From: Ensifer adhaerens
GTDB lineage: Bacteria; Pseudomonadota; Alphaproteobacteria; Rhizobiales; Rhizobiaceae
NCBI RefSeq assembly: GCF_013283195.1
Contig: NZ_JABEKT010000001.1
Span: forward strand, 1,524,795 to 1,588,794
DNA length: 64,000 nucleotides
Reading direction: 5' to 3'
Shown here: piece by piece, positions 36,479 to 44,821 of the stretch
Numbering within the stretch: the first letter of the stretch is position 1
Layout: each line of letters begins with the position of its first letter
Notes under the pieces: model-generated
The model's database searches: none
Told to the model about the DNA's origin: nothing
The model's input: only the letters and a program-made list of their open reading frames with translations
Position numbers and translations under genes: made by a program

Positions 36479-37771
36479 TTACTCTGGCTGGCGCTCCCAG
36501 GCCGGCACCGTGTCGTCCTCGATCAGCCTCTCCTGCGATGCTTGCTGGGCGGTCGCGCTTGTGACGTCGGGTCCCGGTGTCGGCAGCACCGTGGTCGCCT
36601 GGAAGTCGGTCTTGGCGACCAGTCCCTCGTGCTGGCCGCGCCGCAGGATGCGCCAGGCGGCGTAACCTCCATAGAGAGCGAAGTAGACGGCAAGCACGAT
36701 GAACAGTGCCGCCGGCCCGAAGCGGTCCATCACGGGCCCGACCATGAGCGGGCCGGAGATCGTGCCAAGGCCGTAGGTGATCATCAGGCCTGAGGAGATC
36801 TCGACATACTCGTCCGGTTTGGCGAGGTCGTTGGCATGCGCGACGTTGAGCGCATAGATCGGGAACAGCACCGAGCCGACGAAGGCAGCAATCACATAGA
36901 GCACCGTCGGGCTGCTGCCGATGGAGGCAGACATGACCAGGCAGGAGATAACCCCGACGATACCGCAGCCGGCCATGACGATGCGCCGGTCGATGCGATC
37001 CGAGGCGCGGCCGATCGGGATCTGCGAAATGGCGCTGCCGGTCAGGAGCGAGGCAAGCAGGGTTGCGCCTTCAGCCGTCGAGAGGCCGATCTTCTGGGTA
37101 AACACGCCGCCGAGATTGAGCCAGGCGCCCGAAAGTGCGCCGGCGAGAAAGCCGCCGACCACGGCCACGGGAGAGCGGCGAAACAGTCCGGGAATATCGA
37201 ACCGCGCCTGTGCCGGCGGTGCCGGCATGGGAGAGGAGGAGAGCGCCGTCGGCAGCAGCGCCAAAGAGAACAGCACGCCGCACAGGATGAAGAGCGACGT
37301 GTTGGTCGGGTCTCCGAGCGGCACCATGTATTGCCCGCCGATGGTGCCGACCATCGTGGTGATGAGGTAGAGCGAGAACAGCATGCCGCGGTTCTCGTTG
37401 GTCACCCTTTCGTTGAGCCAGCTTTCGATGACGAGATAGCTGCCGGAAATGGCAAAGCCGGATATGGCGCGAAAGACGATCCACAGGCGCCAGTCGACGA
37501 CGAGCCCGCAAAGCAGGATGGCGATCGAAAGCAGGGTGATCAGTGCCGTGAAGACGCGGACATGGCCGACGCGCAGCACGAATTTCGGCGTGACGATGCA
37601 GGAGAGCGTGAAGCCGACCGTGTAGCCGGTGGCGATGACCGAGACAGTCAGCGTCGACCAGTTCTCGGCGACGGATCGAACCGGGATGACATAGCTCTGA
37701 AGCCCGAAGGCCACCATCATCAACAGGGTGGACAGCATCAGGCTGAGGACGGAAGCGAGACTGGCCAGCAT
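36479..37771 (-). CDS. MFS transporter (YcaD-like)
   Basis: 430 residues starting at ATG 37771, which has AGGAG six bases upstream; the ATG-like start at 37789 is less favoured. Twelve hydrophobic segments and MFS loop motifs are visible (GYTVGFTLSCIVTPKFVLRVGHVRVF in the first half, GRASDRIDRRIVM in the second). Resembles the YcaD group of major-facilitator exporters; the substrate is unknown. The C-terminal 50 residues are a polar tail. Confidence 0.85.
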   Translation of the reverse strand: MLASLASVLSLMLSTLLMMVAFGLQSYVIPVRSVAENWSTLTVSVIATGYTVGFTLSCIVTPKFVLRVGHVRVFTALITLLSIAILLCGLVVDWRLWIVFRAISGFAISGSYLVIESWLNERVTNENRGMLFSLYLITTMVGTIGGQYMVPLGDPTNTSLFILCGVLFSLALLPTALSSSPMPAPPAQARFDIPGLFRRSPVAVVGGFLAGALSGAWLNLGGVFTQKIGLSTAEGATLLASLLTGSAISQIPIGRASDRIDRRIVMAGCGIVGVISCLVMSASIGSSPTVLYVIAAFVGSVLFPIYALNVAHANDLAKPDEYVEISSGLMITYGLGTISGPLMVGPVMDRFGPAALFIVLAVYFALYGGYAAWRILRRGQHEGLVAKTDFQATTVLPTPGPDVTSATAQQASQERLIEDDTVPAWERQPE

Positions 37772-37981
37772 CGGCGCTCCTGAAAACAAATACGCGCCGA
37801 GTTGACCAACCGGATGGCTGGCAACGAAGGCGCGACGTGGAGCGAGGGCAGTCAGGCGGTGATGCCGGATGAACCGATCGCTTCAAACTCGAAACGAGTG
37901 TGGCTGTATCCAGTTTTCAAGGCGCTGTCGATTGCGACAGCCGATAGCAAAAAGACGGTAACTGTCCGTCGTCGGGCATTG

Positions 37982-38137
37982 TCAGTTCGGCAGCAGCGGG
38001 CTGATCGCCGAGCGATGAGCGCGGCGGGCATCCTTGGTGGTGCTGAGCGCGGTGTATTCGCGCGAGGCACGAACGGCTGTGCCGATATCGGCGATCGAAT
38101 CGAACAGGACCCTGAGGCTTGCGATGGGCTTGGTCAT
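37982..38137 (-). CDS. Tiny basic protein (51 residues)
   Basis: Translated by hand from ATG 38137, with AAGGA eight bases upstream, to TGA at 37984-37982. It begins MTKPIASLRVLFDSIADIG and contains AVRASREYTALSTTKDARR, a predicted amphipathic helix rich in Arg and Ala. There is no Cys, signal or membrane segment. The ribosome site and its neighbour with the same kind of leader (38202-38378) support a real gene. No family recognised; the size and basic helix recall DUF1127-type small proteins of Rhizobiaceae, but the signature residues are not clear. Confidence 0.6.
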   Translation of the reverse strand: MTKPIASLRVLFDSIADIGTAVRASREYTALSTTKDARRAHRSAISPLLPN

Positions 38138-38201
38138 GATCGTGTTCCTTGTCTTATCGTCGTCTCATTAGGGCGGCACGCCTCGGCGCACCGCGTAGCG
38201 A

Positions 38202-38378
38202 TCAACGCTGAATGAAGTCGGCGAAAAGTTGCGACGGACGGGTGGTCCGGGCAAGGCCGATTGCAGTCATCTGCTCGTTGGCTGCCGTGCCGAAACGGTT
38301 GAACGGCGTCCGCAGAGCAGCGCCCGTATGACGGAGCGTCTCAAAGCTGCTGTGGATCGGGCGAAAGCGGGCAGTCAT
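38202..38378 (-). CDS. Tiny basic protein (58 residues)
   Basis: Translated by hand from ATG 38378, with AAGGAACA nine bases upstream, to TGA at 38204-38202. It begins MTARFRPIHSSFETLRHTG and ends QLFADFIQR; it is basic, soluble and without Cys. It lies 64 bp upstream of the 51-residue gene on the same strand, and both leaders contain AAGGAACA before the ATG, so they are probably one small operon or related units. Function unknown. Confidence 0.6.
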   Translation of the reverse strand: MTARFRPIHSSFETLRHTGAALRTPFNRFGTAANEQMTAIGLARTTRPSQLFADFIQR

Positions 38379-38520
38379 GGTTCTTGTTCCTTATTCCATT
38401 CCTCCCGTTCCGATATATTGCGCTGCAGCATGGATTTTGCAATGCATCAGAACGCCGCACAGATATGCGCAAACCGCATGGCTTTCTTCACACTTTGTTC
38501 ATGAAAAGGACAGGCGGCGG

Positions 38521-39414
38521 TCAGCCGCTGATGCGAGCCTTGAAGGCCAGCATATCCTGCCAGGCGAAGCGCTTGTTGATCGGCGCTGACACCAGGTCCT
38601 GCGGGTGCAGGGTAGCGAGGGTCGGGACGGTGTGCCCGCCCATTTGCAGGTCGCGCCATTCGCCGCGCAGCTGGTGGATTGTGTCGCTGCCGCCGAAAAA
38701 GAAGCGCGCCGTGAAATTGCCGAGCAGCAACAGGTGCTTGGGCTCGGCGAGCGCAACCTGGCGCTCGATGAAGGGGCGGCAGATGTCGGCTTCGCGCGCG
38801 GTCGGCACGCGGTTGCCCGGCGGTCGCCACGGCACGACATTGCTGAGAAGAACGTTTTCGCGCGACAGCCCGATTCCGGCCAGCATGCGGTTGAGCATGT
38901 CGCCGAGCCTTCCTGAGAAAGGCTGGCCGTCGCGATCGTCGTCCGCATAGGGCATGGGGCCGACGATCATGACGCCATTTGACGTGTCGCCTTCGGCAAA
39001 GACGAGATTGCGGGCGCTGTTTCTGAGATTGCAGCCGACGAAGCCTTCCATGGCGAGGCGCAGCTCGGCAAGCGAGCGTGCCGAATCGGCGGCAAACTGC
39101 GCCTCCTTGACGGCCTGGGCGTCGGGGATGGCGACCGCCGGGGCGTTGACGGCGGGGGCCGGAGCGCGCGTTTCACGGGCCTGATTGGCGGCCGGGCTTG
39201 CCTGCTGTCGCGTCGCAGGCGCTGCCTCCGAGCGGGCTGCGGGCTGGCTTGCGCCTGCTTGCTGGCGCTGCTCCGAACGCGCCGCCTTCATCGCCTCGAA
39301 CTCGGCGAAGCGATCGACAGGCTCCTCCTCCATGAGCCACTCGACACCCGCGTCCGCATGGAAGGCGAGCAGGGCGGCGAGTTGGCCGGGGGAGAGGGTG
39401 TCGGCAGAGATCAT
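38521..39414 (-). CDS. Uracil-DNA glycosylase family 4-like protein with altered motifs
   Basis: 297 residues from ATG 39414. Residues 1-105 are a poorly conserved Ala/Gln/Pro-rich extension; 110-297 is a UDG-superfamily domain (LVFAEGD, DGQPFSGRLGDMLNRML, PWRPPGNRVPT, ERQVALAEPKHLLLLG, TLHPQDL). Family 4 enzymes remove uracil from DNA and use four Cys for a 4Fe-4S cluster. Here two of those positions remain (Cys128, Cys212) while the others are Phe125 and Trp196, so a normal cluster is unlikely. The usual active-site GE-x-PG-x-x-E motif reads GPMPYADDD (152-160). It may be a divergent alphaproteobacterial branch. Confidence 0.82.
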   Translation of the reverse strand: MISADTLSPGQLAALLAFHADAGVEWLMEEEPVDRFAEFEAMKAARSEQRQQAGASQPAARSEAAPATRQQASPAANQARETRAPAPAVNAPAVAIPDAQAVKEAQFAADSARSLAELRLAMEGFVGCNLRNSARNLVFAEGDTSNGVMIVGPMPYADDDRDGQPFSGRLGDMLNRMLAGIGLSRENVLLSNVVPWRPPGNRVPTAREADICRPFIERQVALAEPKHLLLLGNFTARFFFGGSDTIHQLRGEWRDLQMGGHTVPTLATLHPQDLVSAPINKRFAWQDMLAFKARISG

Positions 39415-39455
39415 GGGCGCCAACCTAGCACGTCAGAAAAGTCGGTCCAATGGCT

Positions 39456-40754
39456 TCATGCCGCATTCGCGGTCCAGTGGCCGATATCGTCATGTTCGCC
39501 GATCAGCGCCAGACCGTGGGCGATCGACAGCAATTCGCCGCCACTTTCGATCCGGTCCTTTTCGAAGCGCCGCTCGAACAGGTTGCGCACCGCCGGCACG
39601 AAGGAGGTGCCGCCGGTGAGAAACACCTTGTCGATGCTTGCGGGCGGCGTCTCCGTTGTCGTCAGGACCTCGTCGAGCGCTTCCTCGATGCGGGCAAGCT
39701 CGGGCGCAATCCAGCCTTCGAAGTCGGCGCGGCGCACGGTGCGGCGAGACATCTCGCCGAGCGGCGAGAAATAGAACTCCGTCTCTTCCTCTTGCGACAG
39801 GCGCATCTTCGTTGCGGAGATCGCCTGGTAGAGCGGGTAACCCTCGTCATGCTCGATCAGGTCGACGAAGGCCTCGAGTTTTTCCGGCTCCAGGCTCTGG
39901 CGCACCAGCTTCTTCAGTTCCGTGAAGTCTTTCAAGGTCTTGAAGATGGAAAGCTGATTCCAGCGGCCGAAATTCGCATAGTAGTTCGACGGGACTTCAA
40001 GCAGCTTGTCGAAGCTCTTGAACAGACTCCCCTTTCCGATCAGCGGCGAGATCACATTGTCGATGATGCGGAAGTCGAAATGATCGCCGGCGATGCCGAC
40101 GCCCGAGTGACCGATCGGCGTCGCCGTCAGGCGCCCCGCCTTGGTCTCGAAACGGATCAGCGAATAGTCGGTGGTGCCGCCGCCGAAGTCGGCAACCAGC
40201 ACGGTCGCGTCGCGCTTGAGGTTCTGGGCGAAGTAGAATGCCGCCGCCACCGGCTCGTAGACATAGTGGATTTCGGGGAAGCCGAATTCCGAAAGGGCAG
40301 CGCTGTAGCGCTCGAGTGCCAATGCCGGATCGGGGCTGGAACCGGCGAAACGGACGGGTCTGCCGACGACGATGCGGCTATATTGGCTCATCCAATCGTC
40401 GCCGGCATAGTCCTTCAGCTTGGTCAGGAACACCCGCATCAGGTCTTCGAAGCTGTGGCGCTTGGCATAGATCTGCGTGCCCTGGAACAGTGGGCTGGCG
40501 GCGAAGGTCTTGATCGACTGCAGGAAACGACAGTCGCCGGGATTGTCGATGAACGAGCGGATGGCCGCCTGTCCTGCTTCCACCTTCAACGCTGACGCGC
40601 CGAGGTTCGGATCCTTCATGAAGGAGAGTGCCGTGCGCATGGCGTCGGTGCTGCCCGCCAGGCTGTCGAAATTCATCGAATGGGTGGTGTCGCCTGCCGA
40701 AACAGCGAGGACCGAGTTGGTGGTGCCGAAATCGAAGCCCAGTGCTCTGGCCAT
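39456..40754 (-). CDS. Hsp70-like (YegD-type) ATPase
   Basis: 432 residues, ATG 40754 with AGGAG six bases upstream. It has the actin-like ATPase motifs of Hsp70: phosphate 1 (GFDFGTTNSVLAV), phosphate 2 (VADFGGGTTDYSL, about residues 190-202), and the adenosine motif (VFLTGGTSFVPAV). The length fits only the nucleotide-binding domain; the peptide-binding domain of DnaK is missing, as in YegD. No DnaJ or GrpE partner is nearby. It is placed tail-to-head with the glycosylase gene on the same strand, 40 bp apart. Confidence 0.88.
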   Translation of the reverse strand: MARALGFDFGTTNSVLAVSAGDTTHSMNFDSLAGSTDAMRTALSFMKDPNLGASALKVEAGQAAIRSFIDNPGDCRFLQSIKTFAASPLFQGTQIYAKRHSFEDLMRVFLTKLKDYAGDDWMSQYSRIVVGRPVRFAGSSPDPALALERYSAALSEFGFPEIHYVYEPVAAAFYFAQNLKRDATVLVADFGGGTTDYSLIRFETKAGRLTATPIGHSGVGIAGDHFDFRIIDNVISPLIGKGSLFKSFDKLLEVPSNYYANFGRWNQLSIFKTLKDFTELKKLVRQSLEPEKLEAFVDLIEHDEGYPLYQAISATKMRLSQEEETEFYFSPLGEMSRRTVRRADFEGWIAPELARIEEALDEVLTTTETPPASIDKVFLTGGTSFVPAVRNLFERRFEKDRIESGGELLSIAHGLALIGEHDDIGHWTANAA

Positions 40755-41236
40755 GTGATGTCTCCTGACGTCCTATGTCTTTGGTGTCGTTGCGCCATGC
40801 CCTGTCCAGGGCTGCGCAAGGCGACACGGCTTTGTTCCGCACACCGCTTTCTAGGCTCGTGCCGGGGAGGTCGGCGACACCTGGAATGCAGCGAAAGGCA
40901 TGCCGTTCCGGCGCCGTGGGCGCCTTGCCGAAATGCCGGTTGCGGATGGGATTGCCGGCGTCTTCCGCCGGAATGTCGAATGACCGGCCTCGTGACATGG
41001 CTATTCGGCAAAAGCAAGGCTGCAAGCCCGGCAGCCCACAATGACAGCGGCGAAATGACATATTTACGTTTACGTTCACGTCATATAGACATTTGTGCTA
41101 AACTCATGACCTCATGCGCAAAAGCGGGCATCGTCTGTCGCATCCCGGCTCGACAAGCCAAACTGCATTTGCCATGACGAGATGATATGGCCTGGGAACT
41201 GAGCTGGCAGAAGACCGGCGGGACTGGAGAGACGGA
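40755..41236. other. Divergent promoter region of the Hsp70-like and ETF-QO genes
   Basis: About 480 bp without a convincing gene. Notable is the operator candidate at 41063-41083. Longer frames in this stretch (for example 40680-41177) are Arg/Cys-rich and lack ribosome sites. Confidence 0.5.
41063..41083. promoter_or_regulatory. Tandem ACGT operator candidate upstream of ETF-QO
   Basis: Three ACGT words begin at 41066, 41072 and 41078 at exact 6-bp spacing (TTTACGTTTACGTTCACG-TCA), making two overlapping ACGT-NN-ACGT dyads. This resembles LiuR-type operators (TTxACGTxxACGTxAA), which in proteobacteria control branched-chain amino acid degradation and ETF genes. It lies about 155 bp before the etf gene start. 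Confidence 0.45.
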
Positions 41237-42901
41237 ATGAGCGAGCGACAAGAGCTACCCGAGCGCGAGAGCATGGAGTTCGACGTGGTGATCGTCGGCG
41301 CGGGGCCTGCGGGTCTTTCAGCCGCGATCCGGCTGAAGCAGATCAATCCTGAGCTTTCCGTGGTGGTTCTGGAAAAGGGCGCCGAAGTCGGCGCGCATAT
41401 CCTGTCGGGCGCCGTGGTCGATCCCATCGGCATCGACCGGCTGCTGCCGGGTTGGCGCGACGAGGCGGATCATCCGTTCAAGACTGAAGTCAAGGACGAT
41501 CACTTCCTGCTGCTCGGCCCCGCGGGCTCGATCCGCCTGCCGAACTTCGCCATGCCGCCGCTGATGAACAATCACGGCAACTACATCGTCTCGCTCGGCA
41601 ATGTCTGTCGCTGGCTTGCCGGTCACGCCGAAGCGCTCGGCGTCGAGATCTATCCGGGCTTTGCCGCAACCGAAGTTCTCTATAACGATGAAGGCGCCGT
41701 CATCGGCGTTGCCACCGGTGACATGGGCATCGAGAGGAATGGCGAGCCTGGCCCGAACTTTGCCCGCGGCATGGCGCTCCTTGGCAAGTACACGCTGATC
41801 GGCGAGGGCGTGCGCGGTTCGCTGGCCAAGCAGCTGATTTCGAAATTCGATCTCTCCAAAGACCGCGACGTGCCGAAATTCGGCATTGGCCTCAAGGAAC
41901 TCTGGCAGGTCAAGCCCGAGAACCACAAGCCCGGCCTGGTGCAGCACTCGTTCGGCTGGCCGCTCGGCATGAAGACCGGTGGCGGCTCGTTCCTCTACCA
42001 TCTCGAAGACAACATGGTCGCCGTCGGTTTCGTCGTGCACCTCAACTACAAGAACCCCTATCTCTTCCCGTTCGAGGAGTTCCAGCGGTTCAAGACCCAT
42101 CCGGCCATCCGCGGCACCTTCGAGGGCGGCAAGCGCCTGTCGTACGGCGCTCGCGCCATCACCGAGGGCGGCTACCAGTCGGTGCCGAAGCTGTCGTTCC
42201 CGGGCGGCGCTCTGATCGGCTGTTCGGCCGGCCTCGTCAACGTGCCGCGCATCAAGGGCAGCCACAATGCGGTGCTCTCGGGCATGCTGGCGGCCGACAA
42301 GCTGGCCGAAGCGATCGCGTCGGGCAGGGCCAATGACGAGCCGGTCGAGATCGAGAACGAATGGCGCCAGACCGACATCGGCAAGGATCTGAAGCGGGTC
42401 AGGAACGTCAAGCCGCTGTGGTCGAAGTTCGGCACGGCGATCGGCGTGGCGCTCGGCGGTCTCGACATGTGGACCAACCAGCTGTTCGGTCTGTCGCTTT
42501 TCGGCACGCTGAAGCACGGCAAGACCGATGCGCAGAGCCTCGAGCCGGCTGCAAAGCACACGAAGATCGATTACCCGAAGCCCGATGGCGTCTTGACCTT
42601 CGATCGTCTGTCCTCGGTGTTCCTGTCGAACACCAACCACGAGGAAGACCAGCCGATCCATCTGCAGGTGAAGAACCCGGAACTGCAGAAGACCTCGGAG
42701 CTCGACGTCTTTGCCGGGCCGTCGACGCGCTACTGTCCCGCCGGGGTCTATGAATGGGTGGAGAAGGACGGCAAACCGGTCTTCGTCATCAACGCGCAGA
42801 ACTGCGTGCACTGCAAGACCTGCGACATCAAGGACCCGAACCAGAACATCAACTGGGTGCCGCCGCAGGGTGGCGAAGGACCGGTCTATCCCAACATGTA
42901 A
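41237..42901 (+). CDS. Electron transfer flavoprotein-ubiquinone oxidoreductase
   Basis: 554 residues. The N-terminal FAD-binding motif GAGPAGLSAAIRL (about 20-32), an internal PGGALIGCSAGLVNVPRIKGSHNA region, and the C-terminal 4Fe-4S domain with Cys residues in YCPAGVYEW, NCVHCKTCDIKDPNQNINW are all present. The enzyme passes electrons from ETF, reduced by acyl-CoA and amino acid dehydrogenases, to ubiquinone at the inner membrane. Length and motifs match the housekeeping enzyme better than FixC of nitrogen fixation. It ends at a good terminator (42957-42986). Confidence 0.94.
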   Translation: MSERQELPERESMEFDVVIVGAGPAGLSAAIRLKQINPELSVVVLEKGAEVGAHILSGAVVDPIGIDRLLPGWRDEADHPFKTEVKDDHFLLLGPAGSIRLPNFAMPPLMNNHGNYIVSLGNVCRWLAGHAEALGVEIYPGFAATEVLYNDEGAVIGVATGDMGIERNGEPGPNFARGMALLGKYTLIGEGVRGSLAKQLISKFDLSKDRDVPKFGIGLKELWQVKPENHKPGLVQHSFGWPLGMKTGGGSFLYHLEDNMVAVGFVVHLNYKNPYLFPFEEFQRFKTHPAIRGTFEGGKRLSYGARAITEGGYQSVPKLSFPGGALIGCSAGLVNVPRIKGSHNAVLSGMLAADKLAEAIASGRANDEPVEIENEWRQTDIGKDLKRVRNVKPLWSKFGTAIGVALGGLDMWTNQLFGLSLFGTLKHGKTDAQSLEPAAKHTKIDYPKPDGVLTFDRLSSVFLSNTNHEEDQPIHLQVKNPELQKTSELDVFAGPSTRYCPAGVYEWVEKDGKPVFVINAQNCVHCKTCDIKDPNQNINWVPPQGGEGPVYPNM

Positions 42902-42956
42902 GGATGGGTTTTCGCGCGACTGCGCAAAACTCAACCTCCGAACAGCAAGCATCTGG

Positions 42957-42986
42957 AGGCGCCGCGCACTTGCCCGGCGCCTTTTT
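42957..42986 (+). terminator. Terminator after ETF-QO
   Basis: AGGCGCCG (42957-42964) pairs with CGGCGCCT (42975-42982), 10-nt loop, followed by TTTTC. It lies 55 bp beyond the ETF-QO stop and just before the stop of the convergent hydrolase gene. Confidence 0.8.
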
Positions 42987-42990
42987 CATG

Positions 42991-43890
42991 TCAATTGCGC
43001 GCCGATATCCGATCGACGAACTCGGCGATCAGCGGTGCGATCTCGGGCAGGCGTTCATCGAGGGCGAAATGGCCCGTATCGAACAGATGAAGCTCCGCTT
43101 CCGGAACGTCGGCCAGGAAGGCGCGAGCGCCGGCCTCGGTGAAGAACGGATCGTTGCGCCCCCAAGTGATGAGAACAGGCGGACGCGCGTCGCGCAGCCA
43201 TTGCTGCCATTCCGGATAGCGCGTCAGATTGCTCTTGTAGTCGAAAGCGAGATCGATCTGCGGCTGGCGGCGATCCGGCCGGTCAAGGAAATGCTGATCC
43301 ATCGTCCACCCATCAGGGGCGACCAGTTCCGGGTCGGATGTGCCGCCTTCATATTGCGCCCGCGTCATCTCCAGCGTCAGCAACTGCCGCACCTGTTCTG
43401 TAGCGCCTTCGTCTCCGGGCGCGAGCGCGATGAAGTCACGGGCTGTGTCTGAAAGACCCTCCCGGTACGCATTGCCGTTCTGGACGATCAGCCCGTCAAT
43501 CAGTTCTGGACGGCGCCTTGCCAACCGGAAGCCGACTGGGGCGCCGAAATCGAAGGCGTAGAGAAAGAAGTGCCTGAGCGACAGGGCCTCGACAAAACCT
43601 TCGATCAGGTCGGCGAGGCGATCGAAGCTGTAGAGGAACTCGCCTCCTTCGTTCGTCGAAGTGGGCGCGTCGCTGTGGCCGAAGCCCGGATAATCAGGTG
43701 CAATCAGGCGATAATGGCCGCCAATCGCGTCCATCAGTCGGCGGTATTGATGCGAGGATGAGGGAAACCCGTGCAGCAGGAGCAGCGTCGGCGCATCCGC
43801 ATCGCCCGGCACACTTTCCCGGTAGAAGATCTTGACGCCGTCAACGACCGCAAAGCGGTGTCGAATGGCGGGGACGCTGATCGCACTCAT
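42991..43890 (-). CDS. Alpha/beta hydrolase, epoxide hydrolase/dehalogenase type
   Basis: 299 residues from ATG 43890 (AGGAG six bases upstream). The oxyanion region LLLLHGFPSSSHQYRRL, the strand DYPGFGHSD and the nucleophile elbow YAFDFGAPVGFRLA are present. The nucleophile appears to be Asp, as in epoxide hydrolases and haloalkane dehalogenases, and the catalytic His is in DTGHFALDE. The substrate is unknown. It is divergent from an ABATE/CGNR regulator gene with shared operator repeats between them, so the regulator probably controls it. Confidence 0.87.
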   Translation of the reverse strand: MSAISVPAIRHRFAVVDGVKIFYRESVPGDADAPTLLLLHGFPSSSHQYRRLMDAIGGHYRLIAPDYPGFGHSDAPTSTNEGGEFLYSFDRLADLIEGFVEALSLRHFFLYAFDFGAPVGFRLARRRPELIDGLIVQNGNAYREGLSDTARDFIALAPGDEGATEQVRQLLTLEMTRAQYEGGTSDPELVAPDGWTMDQHFLDRPDRRQPQIDLAFDYKSNLTRYPEWQQWLRDARPPVLITWGRNDPFFTEAGARAFLADVPEAELHLFDTGHFALDERLPEIAPLIAEFVDRISARN

Positions 43891-43914
43891 ATCACACTCC
43901 TGTTTCCAATGTTT

Positions 43915-43971
43915 ATGCATTAGAATTGCGCTGGAGAATCTAATGTGTCAATATCAAAAATATGCATTAGA
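43915..43971. promoter_or_regulatory. CATTAGA repeats between hydrolase and CGNR genes
   Basis: ATGCATTAGA occurs at 43915-43924 and again at 43962-43971, and its core inverted (TCTAATG) at 43939-43945, within the 95-bp divergent gap. Three related words spaced around the start regions suggest an operator for the adjacent CGNR protein. Confidence 0.5.
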
Positions 43972-43985
43972 TAAATGAGCATGAC

Positions 43986-44558
43986 ATGGAATTGATCCCT
44001 TTCGTTGGAGAGCCCCTCGCGCTGGACCTGATCAACACGCGTCCGTTGACCGGGGAAGGGCCCGTTGACCTTATCGGCGATGCGGATGGGCTTGCCGCGT
44101 GGGTAGAGCAGCAGGCGGGTCGGTTGCAGGACGCCTCTCTCTTGGTTTCCGGCAGGCTTTCCGTTGAAGAACTGGCTCTGGTGCATGCCGTGCGCGACCA
44201 CGTGGCCTCGGCAGTCAGAAGCCTGATGGAAGGTCGGGATGTGGCGGCAGGCGATGTCGCCGGCCTCAATGCGGCTATGGCTGCAGCGCCGGTGACGCGG
44301 CGGCTGGATTGGAGGGATGCACCTGCGGTCAAAAGCGAAAGGGCGGGAAAATCAGGCGTCCAGCTGGCAGGTTTCCTGGCGGAGGATGCCGCCCTGTTGC
44401 TGGCGGGGCCGGATGCCGGGCTCATCCGCAAATGCGAGGCCGATGACTGCGTCATGCTGTTCGTCGGCAACAATGCCCGTCGGCGCTGGTGCTCGGCCGC
44501 CCGCTGCGGAAACCGGGTCCGCGTGTCGCGCTACTACAAGCGCAGCAAGTCGTCCTGA
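43986..44558 (+). CDS. ABATE/CGNR zinc-finger transcriptional regulator
   Basis: 190 residues. Residues 1-135 match the ABATE domain (GEPLALDLINTRPLTGEG, DADGLAAWVEQQAG, VHAVRDHVASAV); the C-terminus is a CGNR zinc finger (CEADDCVMLFVGNNARRRWCSAARCGNRVRV), with four Cys to bind zinc and a basic tail for DNA. Such proteins act as stress- or ligand-responsive regulators. It is divergent from the hydrolase gene with CATTAGA repeats between them. Confidence 0.9.
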   Translation: MELIPFVGEPLALDLINTRPLTGEGPVDLIGDADGLAAWVEQQAGRLQDASLLVSGRLSVEELALVHAVRDHVASAVRSLMEGRDVAAGDVAGLNAAMAAAPVTRRLDWRDAPAVKSERAGKSGVQLAGFLAEDAALLLAGPDAGLIRKCEADDCVMLFVGNNARRRWCSAARCGNRVRVSRYYKRSKSS

Positions 44559-44821
44559 TCGGACGTGGTCTTTCCTTCCCCCATGCGCCGGCAACGGCGG
44601 GAACATTAGGAAAGGCAATCGTTGACGCAAATGGGAAAGTCCTTGCCGGAAAGACCCTATAGCCTGGAGGTGTCGTTGTCGTGCCAAGCGCGTCGACGGA
44701 TCTGCAGGCCATTCGGTCCCTGTTGTTTTTGCGTTGGACCGGAGCCTGTTGACACGCGGCCGATCACTGCGGTGAGATCAGTCGTCCGACGGGACGTACC
44801 GCCAGAACAGAGGGAACAGAA

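Noticed and set aside
41318-42952. 544-codon minus-strand frame opposite ETF-QO
   Set aside because: Shadow; the plus strand has complete FAD and Fe-S motifs.
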